Shown: positions 7,577-17,111, counted from the stretch's first letter. The stretch is DNA of 21,679 bases from an uncultured Muribaculaceae bacterium (GCA_910583795.1 CAJTZQ010000066.1:1-21679), one strand, 5' to 3'. Notes: a model not told the origin generated them from the letters alone. Numbers and translations are program-made.

Positions 7577-8608
7577 ATGAAAAAATTTTTTCCTATAGCT
7601 TTCAGCGGCCTCCTGATTCTATGTGCATGTGGTGGAGGTTTAAAAAAATCTGTTGACAATGATAGCTCCACAGATTCATTGAAGACTTTTGTCTACAACG
7701 GCAATCCTCTTATAAGAGATAAATTCACGGCAGATCCCGCCCCGATGGTACACGACGGACGATTATATCTGTATGTAGGACATGACGAATATTATGAAGG
7801 TCAGGATACGGCATCGGGAGGGAAGGAATTTAACATCACCGAATGGCTTTGCTATTCAACAGACGACATGAAAAACTGGACAGATCATGGTGCCGTGCTC
7901 AGCCCGGCAGATTTTAAATGGGCCACTGGTGAAGCATGGGCTTCGCAGGTAGTGGAAAAAAACGGCAAATTCTATTATTTCACAACTGTACAGGCAGGCG
8001 AACCTTGGATAGGGAAGGCCGTGGGTGTTGCTGTAGCCGATTCTCCGACCGGACCATTTAAAGATGCCATCGGGAAACCATTAGTCAGCGACGACATGAC
8101 TGACAACGGGGCCAGGGGATGGTGGAACGACATAGACCCGACCGTGCTGATTGACGATGACGATGCATGGCTATGCTGGGGCAACGGCACATGTTTTATG
8201 GCGAAACTCACTCCAGAGATGACAGGCATTGACGGAGAAATCAAGGTGATAGATTTACCGAAATATGTAGAAGGTCCCTGGCTCCATAAAAAAGACGGAA
8301 TATATTATCTCACATACGCCTCAATCGGCAATGGAAAGGAAACCATTTCCTATGCTACCTCTTCTTCTATCGAAGGTCCATGGACTCCTCGCGGGGAACT
8401 AACGGGACCTGCCGAAAACAGTTTTACAATTCATCCCGGAATTATCGAATTTAACAGCGGATGGTATTTATTTTATCATAATGCCGTGCTTGAAATAGAT
8501 GGTCACAAAGGCGCTATAGGAAGGCGGTCGGTATGTGTAGACACTCTACGTTACGATGCTGACGGGATGATACTCCCTGTGATTCAGACAAATAGAGATT
8601 CCATATAA
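7577..8608 (+). CDS. GH43 lipoprotein, probable beta-xylosidase / alpha-L-arabinofuranosidase
   Basis: This 343-residue protein has a lipoprotein signal: the hydrophobic segment ends in the lipobox LCAC with the acylated Cys at 18, then GGG and a polar linker. The GH43 propeller fills residues about 42-343, with base Asp53 (TADPAPMVHD), pKa modulator Asp187 (DIDPTVLIDDDD) and acid Glu232 (YVEGPWLHKK). There is no accessory domain. Of the enzymes here it is the only one with an obvious lipobox, so it is membrane-anchored, facing the periplasm or the cell surface. It is a paralogue of the GH43 part of the next enzyme but one (11237-12586), sharing the TADPAPMVH and DIDPTVLIDDD motifs. It lies 6 bp after the fusion gene. 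Xylosidase versus arabinofuranosidase activity is open. Confidence 0.88.
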   Translation: MKKFFPIAFSGLLILCACGGGLKKSVDNDSSTDSLKTFVYNGNPLIRDKFTADPAPMVHDGRLYLYVGHDEYYEGQDTASGGKEFNITEWLCYSTDDMKNWTDHGAVLSPADFKWATGEAWASQVVEKNGKFYYFTTVQAGEPWIGKAVGVAVADSPTGPFKDAIGKPLVSDDMTDNGARGWWNDIDPTVLIDDDDAWLCWGNGTCFMAKLTPEMTGIDGEIKVIDLPKYVEGPWLHKKDGIYYLTYASIGNGKETISYATSSSIEGPWTPRGELTGPAENSFTIHPGIIEFNSGWYLFYHNAVLEIDGHKGAIGRRSVCVDTLRYDADGMILPVIQTNRDSI

Positions 8609-8627
8609 TCCATTACTTGAAACGATT

Positions 8628-11216
8628 ATGAAATTTAAAACTATTTCAATTATTCTTGTGTGTGTATTTCTCCAACTGATGCCACACCCTATCATGGCAA
8701 TTGATCACCCGGGAATAGTATCGGAAGTTCCGGGTGAAGGAAAAATTCCCCTTATTCTTCTTGCTAACGGTATAAGCCTCCCGGGAGCTCTAATCCTTGA
8801 CCCCACTGACAACGAAGGAGTTTGGATTGCAGCCACCAATGTCTCCCAAGATTTCAAACGGGTATGTGGCGCGCCAGCATCTCTTGTTACCGTCAACGAC
8901 ACTTTTCCTACTAAGGCATTTCCTATTATCGCAGGTACTTTTGGCACTTCTCTCATCTCTCGTTTGATAAAGAATGGCAAACTATCGGCTTCCGACTTGG
9001 AGGGAAAAAGGGAAAAATATATCCTTACTACTGTCAAAAATCCATTCCCCGGAATCAACGAGGCTCTTGTGATAGCCGGTAGCGACAAAAGAGGTACAAT
9101 CTATGGTCTATATGAACTCTCGGAGCAGATCGGCGTTTCGCCATGGTATGATTGGGCAGACGTGCCACCCGTCAAGCATAAACAGCTTTATATCGATAAG
9201 GGCACTTATACCGCAGGTGAACCTGCAGTGAAATACCGTGGCATATTTCTCAACGACGAAGGTCCGTGCCTTATGAGTTGGGTCAAAAATACTTATGGGA
9301 CAGATTATGGCGACCACCGTTTCTATGCAAGGGTGTATGAACTTATTCTCAGGTTGCGAGGAAATTTCCTTTGGCCTGCCATGTGGGCGTGGGCATTTTA
9401 TGCCGACGATCCTGAAAACAGCGTGCTTGCCGATAAAACAGGAGTCATAATCGGCACATCCCATCATGAACCGATGGCAAGAAACCATCAGGAATGGGCG
9501 CGCAAAAGAAAAAATTTCGGAGCATGGAACTATACTTCCAACCGTGCGACTCTCGATAAATTTTTCTCCGAAGGTATCAAAAGGATGAAAGGCACTGAAG
9601 ACGTGGTGACTATAGGAATGCGAGGTGACGGCGACGAAGCTATGAGCGCGGATGCCGACGTGAAGCTTCTAAAACAGATCATCAAAAATCAGAGAAGCAT
9701 AATCCGCAAAGAGACGGGACGCGACCCGAAACAGACACCACAGGTATGGGCTCTATATAAGGAGGTGCTTGACTACTATGACGCAGGGCTGCGTGTGCCG
9801 GATGATGTGACTCTCCTTCTTTGTGACGACAACTGGGGAAATATCAGGCGTCTTCCCAATGAACAGGAACGTAAACACCCCGGAGGATGGGGCATGTATT
9901 ACCATGTGGACTATGTGGGGGCACCTCGCAACAGCAAGACATTGAATTGCACCCCAATACAAAATATGTGGGAACAGATGCGGCTAACATACGATTATGG
10001 TGTAGACCGGATATGGATTCTGAATGTAGGCGATCTCAAACCGATGGAATATCCTATAACACTTTTCCTTGACATGGCTTGGAATCCTGAGGCGTTTGAC
10101 AGTGAAAAACTCTGGCTGCATACCTTGAATTTTTTTGAACAACAACTTGGAAAAGAGCAGGCGGAAGAGGCGGCTCGCATATTCAATCTTTTATGCAAAT
10201 ATAATGGCAGGGTTACTCCCGAACTTCTTGACTGCGACACGTATAATCTTAACACGGGGGAATGGGAAAAAGTGGCTGGAGATTTTTCAAGGCTCGAAGC
10301 CGAGGCGCTCCGTCAGTTTATCTCGCTTCCGGACGAATATAAAGACACATACCGCGAACTTATCCTGTTTCCGGTGCAACTGATGACTAACCTTTATGAG
10401 ATGTATTTTTCGCAGGCAATGAACCGCCACACATCGGAGGCAAACCTTCCGGAAGCAAACTTCTGGGCAGAGAAGGTGGAAAAATGTTTTGAACGGGATT
10501 CCATTCTTATGCACGATTACAACAATAATATCGCCGGTGGTAAATGGAACGGGATGATGATTCAGAAGCATATAGGCTACACCGGATGGAACGACGATTT
10601 CCCCGCAGACAAAATGCCTGTGATTTCCAGGGTGTCTGACACCGAGGAACTGTCAGGAGGATTCCTACACACCGGGAAAGACGGAACGGTTGTCATCGAG
10701 GCTCCTCATTTCTATAATGCCTCATCACCTTCAGAGAATATAAAATGGACTCTTTTGAAAGATATTGGAAGAACCTTAGGGGGAATAGCTGTCACCCCTT
10801 ATACTTCTTCTCCCGAAGGTGCCATCGTGGAATACAAAATAACTGTACCCGAGAAGAAAGACAGTGTTGACGTGCATGTTGTGGTCAAATCTTCATTGGC
10901 ATTCTCTCGCAAAGAGGGACACAGATATGTGGTGGGATTCAAAGGTGCAGTGGAAAAGGAAATAAATTTCAATGGCGATCTTAACGAACATCCTGATAAT
11001 ATCTATTCAGTTTTTTATCCCACTGTGGCACGCAGGGTGGTAGAAAAGGTTGTCAGGCTTCCACTGCCAACTCCCGATAGCGATGGTTCTATATGTCTGT
11101 ACCTTAAACCGCTTGATCCTGGGGTGGTTTTTGAAAAAATCGTGATAGACTGTGGAGGGTATCAACCTGAATATCTATTCGGGAAAGAGTCTAAATGTAC
11201 GCGAAAATTTAAATAA
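8628..11216 (+). CDS. GH115 xylan alpha-1,2-(4-O-methyl)-glucuronidase
   Basis: This 862-residue protein has a signal peptide (about 1-24). Its length and motifs are those of GH115: RGTIYGLYELSEQIGVSPWY near residue 155, then IFLNDEGP (Asp210), the GTSHHEPM loop (His279/His280/Glu281), YKEVLDYYDAG (Glu379, aligned by position with the proposed catalytic Glu of the Bacteroides ovatus enzyme), and LLLCDDNWGNIRRLP (Asp400/Asp401). A C-terminal beta-rich domain (from about 690) is also typical. GH115 enzymes remove glucuronic acid or its 4-O-methyl ether from internal and terminal xylose units of glucuronoxylan. Among the genes here this is the clearest evidence that the operon's target is glucuronoxylan. 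It lies 19 bp after the GH43 lipoprotein gene. A gum-arabic or arabinogalactan specificity, known for some GH115, is less likely in this context. Confidence 0.93.
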   Translation: MKFKTISIILVCVFLQLMPHPIMAIDHPGIVSEVPGEGKIPLILLANGISLPGALILDPTDNEGVWIAATNVSQDFKRVCGAPASLVTVNDTFPTKAFPIIAGTFGTSLISRLIKNGKLSASDLEGKREKYILTTVKNPFPGINEALVIAGSDKRGTIYGLYELSEQIGVSPWYDWADVPPVKHKQLYIDKGTYTAGEPAVKYRGIFLNDEGPCLMSWVKNTYGTDYGDHRFYARVYELILRLRGNFLWPAMWAWAFYADDPENSVLADKTGVIIGTSHHEPMARNHQEWARKRKNFGAWNYTSNRATLDKFFSEGIKRMKGTEDVVTIGMRGDGDEAMSADADVKLLKQIIKNQRSIIRKETGRDPKQTPQVWALYKEVLDYYDAGLRVPDDVTLLLCDDNWGNIRRLPNEQERKHPGGWGMYYHVDYVGAPRNSKTLNCTPIQNMWEQMRLTYDYGVDRIWILNVGDLKPMEYPITLFLDMAWNPEAFDSEKLWLHTLNFFEQQLGKEQAEEAARIFNLLCKYNGRVTPELLDCDTYNLNTGEWEKVAGDFSRLEAEALRQFISLPDEYKDTYRELILFPVQLMTNLYEMYFSQAMNRHTSEANLPEANFWAEKVEKCFERDSILMHDYNNNIAGGKWNGMMIQKHIGYTGWNDDFPADKMPVISRVSDTEELSGGFLHTGKDGTVVIEAPHFYNASSPSENIKWTLLKDIGRTLGGIAVTPYTSSPEGAIVEYKITVPEKKDSVDVHVVVKSSLAFSRKEGHRYVVGFKGAVEKEINFNGDLNEHPDNIYSVFYPTVARRVVEKVVRLPLPTPDSDGSICLYLKPLDPGVVFEKIVIDCGGYQPEYLFGKESKCTRKFK

Positions 11217-11236
11217 TAAATAAATATTCATTCACA

Positions 11237-12586
11237 ATGAAACAACTATTGACAATAACCGCAGCTGTATCTCTCATCTCTGGAATCTGTATCGCGAAAG
11301 ATCAGATGCCCATCATACAGACAAAGTATACAGCCGATCCCGCACCTATGGTGCACAACGACACCATATTTCTTTATACCTCACACGATGAAGATGATGC
11401 CGACGGGTTTAAGATGCTCGACTGGCTTCTCTTCACATCAACAGATATGGTGAACTGGACTGAGCATGGTGCTGTGGCATCTTTAAAAGATTTCAAATGG
11501 CACGGGCGCGACAACGGGGCATGGGCTATTCAGGTAGTGGAAAGAAACGGTAAATATTACATGTATTGCCCGATACACGGCAACGGGATCGGTGTGCTTG
11601 TAGCCGATTCTCCTTACGGACCTTTCAAAGACCCTATAGGGAAACCTCTCGTATGGCAAAAGGAACATTGGGACGATATCGACCCGACAGTTTTGATAGA
11701 TGATGACGGACAGGCTTATATGTATTGGGGAAATCCAAATCTTTACAGCGTGAAACTCAACGAAGATATGATATCTTATTCAGGAGATATCGTTGTTCAT
11801 CCCCACATCGAAGACTATCAGGAAGGACCATGGCTCTATAAGCATAACGGCAAATATTATCTCGCTTTTGCATCAACATGTTGCCCTGAGGGAATCGGTT
11901 ACGCCATGAGCGATTCTCCAACGGGACCATGGGAATACAAGGGGCATATCATGGACCATACCCCACGCACGAGAGGCAACCATCCGGGGTTGATGGATTA
12001 TAAAGGGAAATCATACGTATTCGGACACAGCTATGATATCCTGCGCCTTGAAACCCCTGATCATCACGAACGCCGTTCAGTCAACGCAGCAGAAATGACA
12101 TTTAATACGGACGGCACTATCAAAGAAGTGCCTTATTGGAAAGATATTGAGCTGAAACAGATCGCTCCTTTCAATCCATACCGTAAAGTAGAGGCGGAAA
12201 CAATGTCGTGGGGATATGGACTTAAATGCAAACCTATAGGATTTAGAAATATGACTGTCACCAATATCGACAACGGGGAATATATTAAAGTCAGCGGTGT
12301 GGATTTCGGGGAAAAAGGTCCCGTAAAATTCCGTGCCACAGTAGCTACAGACAAAGGGAATAAAACAGACAAAAATTCTTTGGGATATATCATTCTCAGA
12401 GCCGGTTCGTCTGAGGCTAAACCGTTTGCAATAATGCCTGTCAAACCGACAGGCTCGTTTGATACGTACACTACCTATACAGTCAATACCCAAAATAAAC
12501 CTACAGGTATCCAGGATCTATATATCACATTCAAAGGTCAAGGCGACAATCTATTCGATTTCGACAATTGGGAATTAATTAAATAG
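11237..12586 (+). CDS. GH43 with C-terminal CBM6, probable arabinoxylan arabinofuranohydrolase or xylosidase
   Basis: This 449-residue protein has a signal peptide (about 1-20). The GH43 domain (about 24-315) carries Asp34 (TADPAPMVHN), Asp149 (WDDIDPTVLIDDDG) and Glu196 (YQEGPWLYKHNG). The last about 125 residues (from YRKVEAETMSWGYG to FDFDNWELIK) form a CBM6, a module that often binds xylan chain ends or mid-chain xylose. The GH43-CBM6 layout recalls Bacillus-type arabinoxylan arabinofuranohydrolases (XynD group, GH43_29). A subfamily 1 assignment is the main alternative. It is the last gene of the operon, 20 bp after GH115, and is followed by the strong hairpin at 12648-12698. Confidence 0.9.
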   Translation: MKQLLTITAAVSLISGICIAKDQMPIIQTKYTADPAPMVHNDTIFLYTSHDEDDADGFKMLDWLLFTSTDMVNWTEHGAVASLKDFKWHGRDNGAWAIQVVERNGKYYMYCPIHGNGIGVLVADSPYGPFKDPIGKPLVWQKEHWDDIDPTVLIDDDGQAYMYWGNPNLYSVKLNEDMISYSGDIVVHPHIEDYQEGPWLYKHNGKYYLAFASTCCPEGIGYAMSDSPTGPWEYKGHIMDHTPRTRGNHPGLMDYKGKSYVFGHSYDILRLETPDHHERRSVNAAEMTFNTDGTIKEVPYWKDIELKQIAPFNPYRKVEAETMSWGYGLKCKPIGFRNMTVTNIDNGEYIKVSGVDFGEKGPVKFRATVATDKGNKTDKNSLGYIILRAGSSEAKPFAIMPVKPTGSFDTYTTYTVNTQNKPTGIQDLYITFKGQGDNLFDFDNWELIK

Positions 12587-12647
12587 ATCTATTGAAATCA
12601 TTATTAGCAAGTATAGAAACGTATAACAATTATATTCCCAAAATTAA

Positions 12648-12698
12648 AGAATTATAAACGCCTCCGGTCAGAGTCTTTCCGGAGGCGATTATAATTCT
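12648..12698. terminator. Bidirectional terminator between convergent operon and regulator gene
   Basis: The left arm is agaattataa, one mismatch, then cgcctccgg (12648-12667). It pairs with 12679-12698 around an 11-nt loop, giving 10 bp plus an A-A mismatch plus 9 bp. The G+C-rich core sits on AT-rich outer stems, so both strands offer a hairpin followed by a T/A-rich tail. It lies between the stop codons of two convergent genes, where a shared terminator is expected. Confidence 0.85.
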
Positions 12699-12736
12699 AA
12701 TTCAAATGTAGTTTTGAAACCCATCCACCGAAGGGA

Positions 12737-15700
12737 TTACGGATTTGGGGTATCGGTCATGGAATCCGTCTGGCATTTATTGCGGTATTCTGAAGGGGTA
12801 TAACCCGTAAACTTTTTGAAAGCTGTCGAGAAATGCGGCTGTGAGGTGTAGCCTACAAGATAAGCTATCTGAGTGACCTCAATGTCAGGTTTCCGAAGCA
12901 GTTCACAAGCTCTTCGCAGCCTTACATTGCGAATAAAATCACTTGGGTTCAGCCCCATTTTTTCTTTCATCTTCCTATGCAGATGTGCACGGCTCATGCC
13001 AACTTCCACAGAAAGCTTTTCCACATTGAATTCTGAATCATCAATATTGTCTTCTATCACTTTGATAATCCTTTCGAGCAACTTCTCATCATTCCCTTTC
13101 ACCTCAGGCACGCTTATCTTTTCCTCCATCTCACGAACACCTGTAAACTTACCTTTCACCCTCAGTCTGTTTTCTATAAGAGTGTCGATAACCACCTCAA
13201 GTTCCTCAAGATTAAATGGTTTACCAAGATAACTGTCAGCGCCTTTATCCCATCCTTTCATACGATCGGCAAGTTCATTCTTCGAACTCAAGAGAATCAC
13301 CGGAATATGGTGGGTGGCAGAATTGCTTTTCACTCTTTTCAAAAGTTCCAGACCGTCCATACCGGGCATCATCACATCGGACACAATGATATCGGGAGTG
13401 CTATCCATTATTATTTTCAAAGCTTCCTCTCCATCCTTTGCACCTATCATCCTATATGATGATGCCAATTGATAGCAAAGATAATTACGCAATTCCTCAT
13501 GATCGTCAACGATAAGGACGGTTTTTGAAATCATAGATTTTTTCTTAGCAAATTTTTCAGAATCCGCGCCAATACCTAATTCAGGTATTTTGAGATGCAT
13601 ATTGGGTTCCCCGTCTCTCGGTTCCTCAAATCGTGAAGTGATCTGAAATTCATCCGCACTATAAAAACCTTCGCCAAGAGGAATCCTGATAGAAAAGACA
13701 CTTCCTTTCACACCATCCCTACGATTTTTGCCGGAAATTGAACCATGATGAAGTTCCGCCAGACGCCTGCATAAATCAAGCCCGATTCCGAATCCCGGAA
13801 TGGCTGTGGCATGACTCTCCCTTGCCCTATAGAAACGCTCAAATATTTTTGCTTCCATTTTGCTATCAAGCCCAATCCCGGTGTCTACCACACTGACCTG
13901 AAGACATACACCCAACTTTTCATCGGTCACTTTCTCGGTCTCAACTTTTATAGACCCTCCTTTGGGAGTATATTTTATCGCATTAGAGATAAGGTTTACA
14001 AGTACTTTATCAAAATTATCTCGGTCAATCCAAATATCCTTGAGTTCCGATTTGGGTTCAAAATCAAGAGTCAAGCCACACTCTGCCGCCTGAGGAATAA
14101 ACATATCGACCAATTCCCCCACAAAGGAGTTTACATCTGTCTTCCTGCACGAAAGACGCATCTTCCCTTTATCGAGTTTCCTTATATCAAGCAATTGGTT
14201 GACAAGACTGAGGATTCTTTGTCCATTGCGTTGCATGGTTTTCAATTGTCTTTTGACATCATCGTCAAACGGTTGCTTCAGCAATGATTCCAGCGGACTC
14301 AAAATAAGTGTGATCGGAGATCGGATGTCATGAGAGACATCTATAAAAAATTTAATTTTTGCATCATTTATTTTCTCTTCTTTCTTCTTCTGCATAACCA
14401 GCCATCCCAACACAAGGAGGGTTGCAATCACCAATAAATAAAGGAGTTTCGCCCATATGGAAAGATACCATGGGGGAGAGATACGTATTTTCATCTCTGT
14501 CACAGGAGATAGTTCTTTATTTTCTTTTGCCTGAATCTGCAAGACATGAGTGCCGGGTTCGAGGTACGGAATATATATCACATTTTCTCCGGGACGCGTC
14601 TCGATCCACTCTTCACTGACATCCGCCATTCTCCAACGGTAGACAATATTAGCGGCATCACGAAAATCCATGGTACTCAAGCGCAAGCTTAACGCATTGT
14701 CTGAATAAGGGAGATTGACGACAGTAGGTTTCATAGGGTCTCCTTCAATCATCATTCTATGCCCGGTCTTCGCTTCCGGTGCCACTCTCACTCCGTTCAG
14801 ATATATGGCAGAGATTTTTACATCTGTTTTAAATTGGGGGGAAGACACTTCGTCCGGAATAAAGCAAGTGATTCCTTGATCGCTTGAAAAATACACCTTC
14901 CCATCTTGTTTGGAAATGGCAGACAGACGGAATGAATTTTCCACCAATCCATAATTGCCAAGATAAGCGGAGATAGTTTTAGTCTCGGGGTCCTGATAAG
15001 ATAATCCTCCCATTGTCCCGATCCAACGACCTCCTTTTTTATCAATAGTGATTGATCTTACATCATTGTCGGTTAAGCCGTCGACAGTAGTGTATTTACA
15101 TGTAACTCCCTTGTCAGCCTCCACCTCAATAAGACCATGGCTCGTGGCAGCAAGCATTTTTCCTCCTCCGAGAGGCGCAAATGTATAGGTAGAACCGGAT
15201 AAAAATGGATCTTGATTGATTTCCAAAAGGGAATCGCCCACCAAATCATAACATGCTATTCCACCATATAGTCCTATCCATAGTTTATTATCATCGCTCC
15301 TCACCATACTATTGACATATGTGTTAGTGAGCCGATTACCGTCAGTATCAACCTCAAGCCATTTTTTCTCTCCTGTAGTCATGTTATAGCGCATTATTCC
15401 GACGCCATGCAACCCTATAAAGAGATTTTCTTTCCCTTTTGAATGAAGAGTAACAGATGGATAATCTCCGGGAATCTCTACAATTCGATTCCATCTGCCG
15501 TCAGACAGTGACAACTCCCACACGCCCTGATTGACAACCCCCACAATGACAGCGCCTTCGTGCAAAGGTTCTATACTTGTGGCAACACCCTTATGCGGAA
15601 GAGGATAGGATCTGAGCAACTCTCCATTACTTGAAAACACACAAATCTTTTCTTTCCCGATTGCCGCAATCAAATTCCCGTCTAATGTAGTCAATGCTGA

Positions 15701-16027
15701 TATTCCCCCTACATAGTCAGGAAAGTACCACGACATATTTCTATATACAAAAGGGATTCTCTGCGAAGGAATCATCATGATTCCATTATAATTACATCCA
15801 AGCCAGAGGTTTTCTCCGGCTCCTCCATATATTGCCGACACCTGGGCATCAGCCATATTAATAAACGGAGAATAGAAATCCGTGCAAGGCATGACAACTG
15901 TTTCTTCGGGAGCTATACGCCACACACCGTTGCCTAAAGTTCCGAGATAGAGGTCTCCGTCTATGATATTACTTGATAACCCACTGATATTTAACTTATT
16001 ACCCCCCCCAAATTTGCAATTTGTCAA
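12737..16027 (-). CDS. Hybrid two-component system regulator, C-terminal part (sensor to AraC output), out of frame with its start
   Basis: This open frame codes for 1096 residues. It holds the rest of the periplasmic beta-propellers (WIGLYGG, WIGTMGG repeats), a Y_Y_Y domain (about 455-518), one membrane segment (about 524-545), a HisKA domain with phospho-acceptor His566 (FIDVSHDIRSP), and a HATPase domain (NLISNAIKYTPKGG, DTGIGL, GFGIGLDL). It ends with a receiver (phospho-acceptor Asp884 in VSDVMMPGMDG) and a C-terminal AraC helix-turn-helix (ending FKKFTGYTPSEYR). Such proteins sense oligosaccharides in the periplasm and activate neighbouring polysaccharide-use genes; the xylan operon is the obvious target. 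The listed start (MTNCKFGGGNKL) lies in the middle of the sensor and has no signal peptide, so it is not a natural start. The reading frame continues from 15999-16763 across a G8 tract. All catalytic motifs of the cytoplasmic half look intact. Confidence 0.85.
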   Translation of the reverse strand: MTNCKFGGGNKLNISGLSSNIIDGDLYLGTLGNGVWRIAPEETVVMPCTDFYSPFINMADAQVSAIYGGAGENLWLGCNYNGIMMIPSQRIPFVYRNMSWYFPDYVGGISALTTLDGNLIAAIGKEKICVFSSNGELLRSYPLPHKGVATSIEPLHEGAVIVGVVNQGVWELSLSDGRWNRIVEIPGDYPSVTLHSKGKENLFIGLHGVGIMRYNMTTGEKKWLEVDTDGNRLTNTYVNSMVRSDDNKLWIGLYGGIACYDLVGDSLLEINQDPFLSGSTYTFAPLGGGKMLAATSHGLIEVEADKGVTCKYTTVDGLTDNDVRSITIDKKGGRWIGTMGGLSYQDPETKTISAYLGNYGLVENSFRLSAISKQDGKVYFSSDQGITCFIPDEVSSPQFKTDVKISAIYLNGVRVAPEAKTGHRMMIEGDPMKPTVVNLPYSDNALSLRLSTMDFRDAANIVYRWRMADVSEEWIETRPGENVIYIPYLEPGTHVLQIQAKENKELSPVTEMKIRISPPWYLSIWAKLLYLLVIATLLVLGWLVMQKKKEEKINDAKIKFFIDVSHDIRSPITLILSPLESLLKQPFDDDVKRQLKTMQRNGQRILSLVNQLLDIRKLDKGKMRLSCRKTDVNSFVGELVDMFIPQAAECGLTLDFEPKSELKDIWIDRDNFDKVLVNLISNAIKYTPKGGSIKVETEKVTDEKLGVCLQVSVVDTGIGLDSKMEAKIFERFYRARESHATAIPGFGIGLDLCRRLAELHHGSISGKNRRDGVKGSVFSIRIPLGEGFYSADEFQITSRFEEPRDGEPNMHLKIPELGIGADSEKFAKKKSMISKTVLIVDDHEELRNYLCYQLASSYRMIGAKDGEEALKIIMDSTPDIIVSDVMMPGMDGLELLKRVKSNSATHHIPVILLSSKNELADRMKGWDKGADSYLGKPFNLEELEVVIDTLIENRLRVKGKFTGVREMEEKISVPEVKGNDEKLLERIIKVIEDNIDDSEFNVEKLSVEVGMSRAHLHRKMKEKMGLNPSDFIRNVRLRRACELLRKPDIEVTQIAYLVGYTSQPHFSTAFKKFTGYTPSEYRNKCQTDSMTDTPNP

Positions 16028-16763
16028 TATTTAGTGTTTTGCTGTCAATTCTATAGATATCATTAAGATAGAGGACTATGAGATTTCCATTTTCTTCAAG
16101 TCCTATTCCATTGATATATGAATTGCCCACAGGTATGATTTTATCACTTCCATTCGGGAAAATGACATGCACGGCTCCAAGGTGATCTCCAACATAAATT
16201 TTACCATCTTTTGAACATTGGATAGAATTAAACTCTTTTTCTTGATTTAGATTAGGAATATATCTTACCGCCTTCATGTCTTTATTGCCGCTTTCGTCTA
16301 TCACATATAGACCTACACCCGACAAAATAAACGTAATAGTACCGTCGACCTGTTCGTCTAATCCAATAATGTAGCCGTTAAAGTCCTTACCTGGAATCTT
16401 TATAAGTTGAAACGAATCAGAAGCACTGTCATACAGGTTGAGTCCGTTAGCTGTGCCAATCCATAATCTCCCCTTGGAGTCATATAACAAGTCAAGAATC
16501 CTGCTATCCGACAACGATCCATTGTCCTGCTCTTCATGGCGATATACATCATAGCCCGTGCCATCAAAACGGAGAAGACCTCTTTCTGTGCCTATCCACA
16601 GATATCCATCTTTATCACGGCAAAATTCTGTATAATTGCTTGCAGTCACCTCGGGAGCGTCAAATAGATGCCCGGTTCTCACCGGCGTGGTATTTCCAGA
16701 TGCCACAAAACAAAAAAACATGCCTGCAAGCATAATGAAAAGTATAATTTCAAGTCGTTTCAT
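15999..16763 (-). CDS. Hybrid two-component system regulator, N-terminal part, ends early at a G8 tract
   Basis: This frame codes for 254 residues: a signal peptide (MKRLEIILFIMLAGMFFCF, about 1-22) and the first periplasmic propeller blades, with the repeats GYLWIGTERGLLRFDG and GRLWIGTANGLNLYD. It stops with LQIWGG and TAA directly after eight G. Removing one G (minus-strand TGG GGG GGT AAT AAG) joins it to the next frame as IWGGNKLNISG, giving one 1341-residue protein, the normal size for this family. As written, the product would be an exported half-sensor without kinase or DNA-binding domain. It is one gene with the 12737-16027 frame. Its promoter is at 16798-16829. Confidence 0.82.
   Translation of the reverse strand: MKRLEIILFIMLAGMFFCFVASGNTTPVRTGHLFDAPEVTASNYTEFCRDKDGYLWIGTERGLLRFDGTGYDVYRHEEQDNGSLSDSRILDLLYDSKGRLWIGTANGLNLYDSASDSFQLIKIPGKDFNGYIIGLDEQVDGTITFILSGVGLYVIDESGNKDMKAVRYIPNLNQEKEFNSIQCSKDGKIYVGDHLGAVHVIFPNGSDKIIPVGNSYINGIGLEENGNLIVLYLNDIYRIDSKTLNIDKLQIWGG
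16002..16009 (-). repeat. G8 homopolymer at the frame break of the regulator gene
   Basis: Eight C on the plus strand (eight G in the gene) sit exactly at the point where the sensor frame breaks. Seven G gives an open gene; eight gives TAA right after the tract. Slipped-strand mispairing, RNA polymerase or ribosome slippage, and base-calling error are all plausible at such a tract. Confidence 0.9.
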
Positions 16764-16797
16764 GGTAAATAAGTAATTGGATATTGATATTTTACTA

Positions 16798-16829
16798 CAA
16801 AATTAATGATTTTGGCTTTACATTCCAAA
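16798..16829 (-). promoter_or_regulatory. Promoter of the hybrid two-component regulator gene
   Basis: On the minus strand a TTTG box (caaa at 16826-16829) is separated by 20 nt from TAATTTTG (caaaatta at 16798-16805). This matches the Bacteroidota primary sigma factor pattern TTTG-N19-21-TAnnTTTG. The -7 box lies 34 nt upstream of the start codon, so the leader is short. The presence of both boxes fits constitutive expression, as expected for a sensor gene. Confidence 0.7.
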
Positions 16830-17111
16830 TTCCAACAGATTCCGGATGCCTTGAATGCATCGACAAAGCTTCGTCGATGGAACCAAAAAATTTTTTATTT
16901 TCATTATCTTCATCTATTTTTAATTACGGATGCAAAATTATCAAAGATAATTCTCTTGCAGCATAAAGAATGTAACCTCGTCATATCGTATCTCTACTTT
17001 CGCATATGTTTTCGTATCATATGTATTCAAATTCGTAACATGTACTGAAAATCAGGACTCTCCATGCCTGCAATTTCATAAAAACCGTCCTCAAAACATC
17101 ATAAGAGTTTT

